Below are positions 62,441 to 64,000 of a stretch of 64,000 nt of DNA, one piece after another. Below the pieces are notes generated by a model, which was not told the DNA's origin, did not search any database, and saw only the letters and a list, made by a program, of their open reading frames with translations. Source of the DNA: Trema orientale (taxonomy: Eukaryota; Streptophyta; Magnoliopsida; Rosales; Cannabaceae). The position numbers and the translations under genes were made by a program. How positions within the stretch are numbered: the first letter of the stretch is position 1; each line of letters opens with the position of its first letter. The DNA lies in contig JXTC01000023.1 of NCBI GenBank assembly GCA_002914845.1, positions 290,133 through 354,132 of the forward strand. Reading direction: 5' to 3'.

Positions 62441-63830
62441 AACTACTCAAGCTACTTAGGATAACAAAGAGTTACTTGAGTTAACTAGTCCGATTACCTC
62501 AAGTAACTTATTATCCTAAGTATTGCATCAATTAGTAAAAAATGATTGTTTCTAAATATTTCTAAAAGTGATATTTTTTATAAATAATTTCTGAATTCTC
62601 CAAAAAAATTCAAAATTCGGGATTTTTCAACTTTTTTTAAATTTTACCATATAAATTGAAATATTCCCATAACAAAATGATTTATTTTTAGGCTAATTTT
62701 AAATAAATATCAATTTTTTAAATGCTATAGCAAAATGACCAGTTAGTTACACGTGAAGATACCAAGTGTATGTATCTAGTATAAAAACTAATAAAGGAAA
62801 TTTGATTTTATATGGTAAAATTTCAACAAATAAAAAAGAAAAAAATTTGAGAAATCTCAGATTTTAAATTTTTTTTGGGAAAATCATGTATCTATTTAGA
62901 AAAATATTACTTAAAAATATTTATAAAAAATAAAATTTTTAACCAACTATTTAGCTATCTGAGCTAACTAGACTAGTTAACTTGATTGATAACCCTAAAT
63001 AACATGACTAGTTACCTTGGGTTAGGTACCTTTGAAAAATACTAATTTTGAAGCAAAAGTGATATTTGCCCAAATAGTTCTGAAAACCAGTATTTTCTAA
63101 TAACTTTTAGAAAATGACAATTTTTAATAAATTCGTGATTTCTTTAGAAATTCGACCCATTTGGGATTTTTCATTTGTTTGGACTCTGAGCCTGGATTTT
63201 TATAAAAAGCCAAAACTAATATATTTTTTTTTATAAATTAAAACAGGTGTATAAGTAGATATACTAAGTATAAAAATATATATACTCAAATATTTAGCTA
63301 TACAAAGAGAAAAATTGATATTTATTAAAAAAAAATAAAAAAAGAGAACACGTTCTAATCCCCCTTCTCCCCCCTAAATTTCTCTACAAAAAAGAAAAAA
63401 AGGGAAAATTTAAGTTTATATGGTAAAATTTCAAAAAACAAAATTGCAAAATCCCGAATTTTAAAATTTTTAGAAAAGTCAAGAATGTATTTAGAAATAT
63501 ACTATTTTTAAAAATATTTAAAAAAAATATCACTTTTAACAAATTGATAGGGTACTTGGGATAGCTGGACAAGTTACTTGAGGTAACGAGTTTGGTTTAA
63601 TCAAGTAACTTATTTGTTACCCCAAATAACTCAATTGGTTACCTCGAGTACTTAATAAAAAAAACCAATTTTGAAGAAAAAGTGACAGTTTTCTAACTAT
63701 TTTTGAAACGTATTATTTTATAAATAAAACTTTTAAAAAATGATATATTTCCAAATAAATATGAAATTTTTCAAAATTTTCTAATTTTGGGCCAAAATTT
63801 TTTTGAGAAGGCTAAAAGAAAATAAAAATT
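62440..63830. repeat. AT-rich dispersed repeat with stem-like cores, copies 2-4
   Basis: Several decayed units repeat the same order of phrases: atatggtaaaatttca, aaattttta(g)aaaa, tatttagaaa(a)at, agtgatatttt, then a palindromic core of gttacttgag/caagtaactt type at 62471-62509, 62945-63025 and 63548-63655. The first core matches 27441-27479 at 35 of 39 bases. No protein is encoded. Confidence 0.65.
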
Positions 63831-63924
63831 GGTTCACTAGCTATTTGGGGTTAAGTAGACAACTACCACTTTTTTCAAATGTTTAACTAAATTTACCACC
63901 ACTATTAGATTCTACCATTTTTGG

Positions 63925-63984
63925 GAGGGAATTAGTCAAGAATTCATCAAGAATTTGTCAAGAATCCATCAAGAATCTGTCAAT
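63925..63984. repeat. 11-bp tandem repeat (rtcaagaatyy)
   Basis: Four units of 11 bp, gtcaagaattc, atcaagaattt, gtcaagaatcc and atcaagaatct, then a partial gtcaa. Units alternate between g and a at the first base, so a 22-bp higher-order unit is likely. Confidence 0.85.
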
Positions 63985-64000
63985 ATTACCACTAACGTCA

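Noticed and set aside
63925-63984. CRISPR-like short regular repeat
   Set aside because: Units of 11 bp abut without spacers in a plant genome, so it is a simple tandem repeat.

Overview
This window is nuclear DNA from a flowering plant, most likely a eudicot. The evidence is AT-rich sequence, genes split by GT-AG introns, plant-only families (SKU5-similar proteins, Q-type C2H2 zinc fingers with an EAR motif), plant SINEs, MITEs, a Helitron relic with an RPA-like gene, and LTR-retrotransposon fossils. The sequence shows nothing bacterial or organellar. The window holds one unsequenced run (44738-44956) and a single N at 50901.

Layout. 1-1000: a short array of a 16-bp palindrome, then TRIM/Copia-like LTR debris. 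2647-6951 (+): a six-exon RABC/Rab18-type small GTPase. 9682-14245 (+) and 16301-20283 (+): two tandem SKU5-similar (multicopper-oxidase-like) genes with almost identical exon lengths; only the second encodes a C-terminal GPI-anchor signal. 20705-22162 (-): a small B12D/MLRQ-like membrane protein gene in four exons. 23284-26146 (-): a UCH37/UCHL5-type deubiquitinase in five exons. 28343-33388 (-): the cytochrome c oxidase copper chaperone COX11 in seven coding exons plus a probable 5' UTR exon. 34.7-51 kb: a transposon-rich stretch with a MITE-like element with a pyrimidine-rich core, SINEs, a Helitron relic, a Ty3/Gypsy fossil, and a decayed 25S rRNA copy split by a Copia-like LTR fossil. 52016-53317 (-): an intronless ZAT5-like C2H2 repressor with long homopolymers. 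53.4-64 kb: no gene that I can support, only MITEs, microsatellites and an AT-rich repeat family also seen at 27 kb.

Genes acting together. This is not an operon. The genes are independent eukaryotic units: vesicle traffic (RABC), cell wall/apoplast (the SKS pair), mitochondrial membrane (B12D-like and COX11), proteasome (UCH37) and transcription (ZAT5-like). The SKS pair is the only clear functional cluster and is a tandem duplication.

Exon boundaries were set by hand from GT/AG sites, phase and family alignment from memory; every model closes in frame. I did not find a convincing undescribed system. The best leads are the duplicated in-frame splice acceptor and minimal uORF of COX11, the GPI/no-GPI ending of the SKS pair, the ~30-bp periodic degenerate array at 47.8-48.1 kb, and the 25S rDNA fossil.
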